Source of the DNA: Streptomyces sp. NBC_00490
Lineage (GTDB): Bacteria; Actinomycetota; Actinomycetes; Streptomycetales; Streptomycetaceae
Assembly: GCF_036013645.1 (NCBI RefSeq)
Contig: NZ_CP107869.1
Span: forward strand, 4,154,001-4,218,000
Direction: 5' to 3'
Length of the DNA: 64,000 bases
The number at the start of each line of letters is the position of its first letter. Position 1 is the stretch's first letter. Both the position numbers and the translations under genes were made by a program. Below the pieces are notes generated by a model. It was given only the letters and a program-made list of their open reading frames with translations. It was not told the DNA's origin and made no database searches. This document shows positions 63,699 through 64,000 of this stretch, one piece after another.

Positions 63699-64000
63699 GT
63701 GCACACCGAACTCATCCGCACGGCCCGTCTGGACCTCCTCCCCCTGCGCGTGGACCACGCCGGGGAGATGTCGGCCGTACTCGCCGACCCGGCCCTGCAC
63801 ACCTTCATCGGCGGAACACCCCTGACCGTCGAGGAGCTGCGAGCGCGTTACGAACGTCTGGTCGCCGGTTCCCCCGACCCGGCCGTCTCCTGGCTCAACT
63901 GGGTCCTGCGCCGGCACGCGGACGACACCCTCATCGGCACCGTCCAGGCCACGGTCACGGGGAAGCACGAGGCGGAGATCGCCTGGATCGTCGGCACCCC
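63699..64000 (+). CDS. GNAT-family acetyltransferase (3' end cut off by the window edge)
   Basis: The first ~100 residues are visible from GTG 63699, after GGGAGCCC. TELIRTARLDLLPLRVDHAGEMSAVLADPAL is the Acetyltransf_3 (RimJ/RimL) N-terminus, and DDTLIGTVQATVTGKHEAEIAWIVGT is the beta4 region before the acetyl-CoA loop, which falls outside the window. The substrate is unknown. The transcript probably starts within or near the tRNA terminator. Confidence 0.82.
   Translation, partial: MHTELIRTARLDLLPLRVDHAGEMSAVLADPALHTFIGGTPLTVEELRARYERLVAGSPDPAVSWLNWVLRRHADDTLIGTVQATVTGKHEAEIAWIVGT

Overview
The window looks like chromosomal DNA of a Streptomyces species. It is strongly GC-rich with G/C-biased third codon positions. 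It carries a complete desferrioxamine cluster behind iron-box operators, an adpA-type AraC regulator with a TTA (bldA) codon next to an oligoribonuclease gene, many Tat/Sec-exported proteins, and many regulator/target pairs. From memory, the order acyl-CoA carboxylase - HMG-CoA lyase - acyl-CoA dehydrogenase - desEFABCD - hexosaminidase - glmS - adpA - orn matches the core-chromosome order near SCO2775-SCO2793 of S. coelicolor; I could not check this by alignment.

Layout. 1-8.8 kb: a DMT-family transporter whose tandem-repeat C-terminal tail runs off the left edge, then a methyltransferase, a MarR-GNAT fusion, a sugar isomerase-like protein, an MFS exporter, a small serine hydrolase, a LysR regulator, a GNAT and an EPSP synthase. 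8.8-12.9 kb: a GC-rich short-repeat array interrupted by an IS256-family element, then an EamA transporter divergent from a LysR regulator with an unusual array of four 16-bp repeats between them. 13-27.8 kb: secreted and envelope functions (GH3 glycosidase, lipoprotein, S37 aminopeptidase, fused ABC exporter, phytase-like esterase, beta-lactamase-like hydrolase, GT39 glycosyltransferase, endonuclease I). 28-34 kb: a TPP enzyme, a ureohydrolase and a sodium:solute symporter in one operon, divergent from a PucR regulator; this resembles a guanidino-compound catabolic module.

34-45 kb: a phosphatase-like protein, a cation efflux protein, TesB thioesterase, two acyl-CoA dehydrogenases, a TetR regulator, and a leucine/isovalerate operon (methylcrotonyl-CoA carboxylase subunits, HMG-CoA lyase, isovaleryl-CoA-type dehydrogenase) behind a doubled TetR-like operator. 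45-52.6 kb: desE, desF and desABCD with two iron boxes, for ferrioxamine uptake, iron release and synthesis. 52.6-64 kb: GH20 hexosaminidase with a DasR-like site, a DUF4429 protein with its own TTA codon, a phosphoesterase, glmS, a YaaH-like membrane protein, universal stress protein, adpA, orn, tRNA-His and a truncated GNAT.

The genes link amino-sugar turnover (GH3, GH20, GlmS), iron acquisition, branched-chain amino-acid breakdown and developmental control (AdpA, TTA codons). The least conventional structures are the repeat-tailed transporter at the left edge, the four-fold 16-bp repeat upstream of the second LysR gene, the IS-interrupted repeat array, the duplicated ABC-gene terminus, and the TPP/ureohydrolase/symporter/PucR module.
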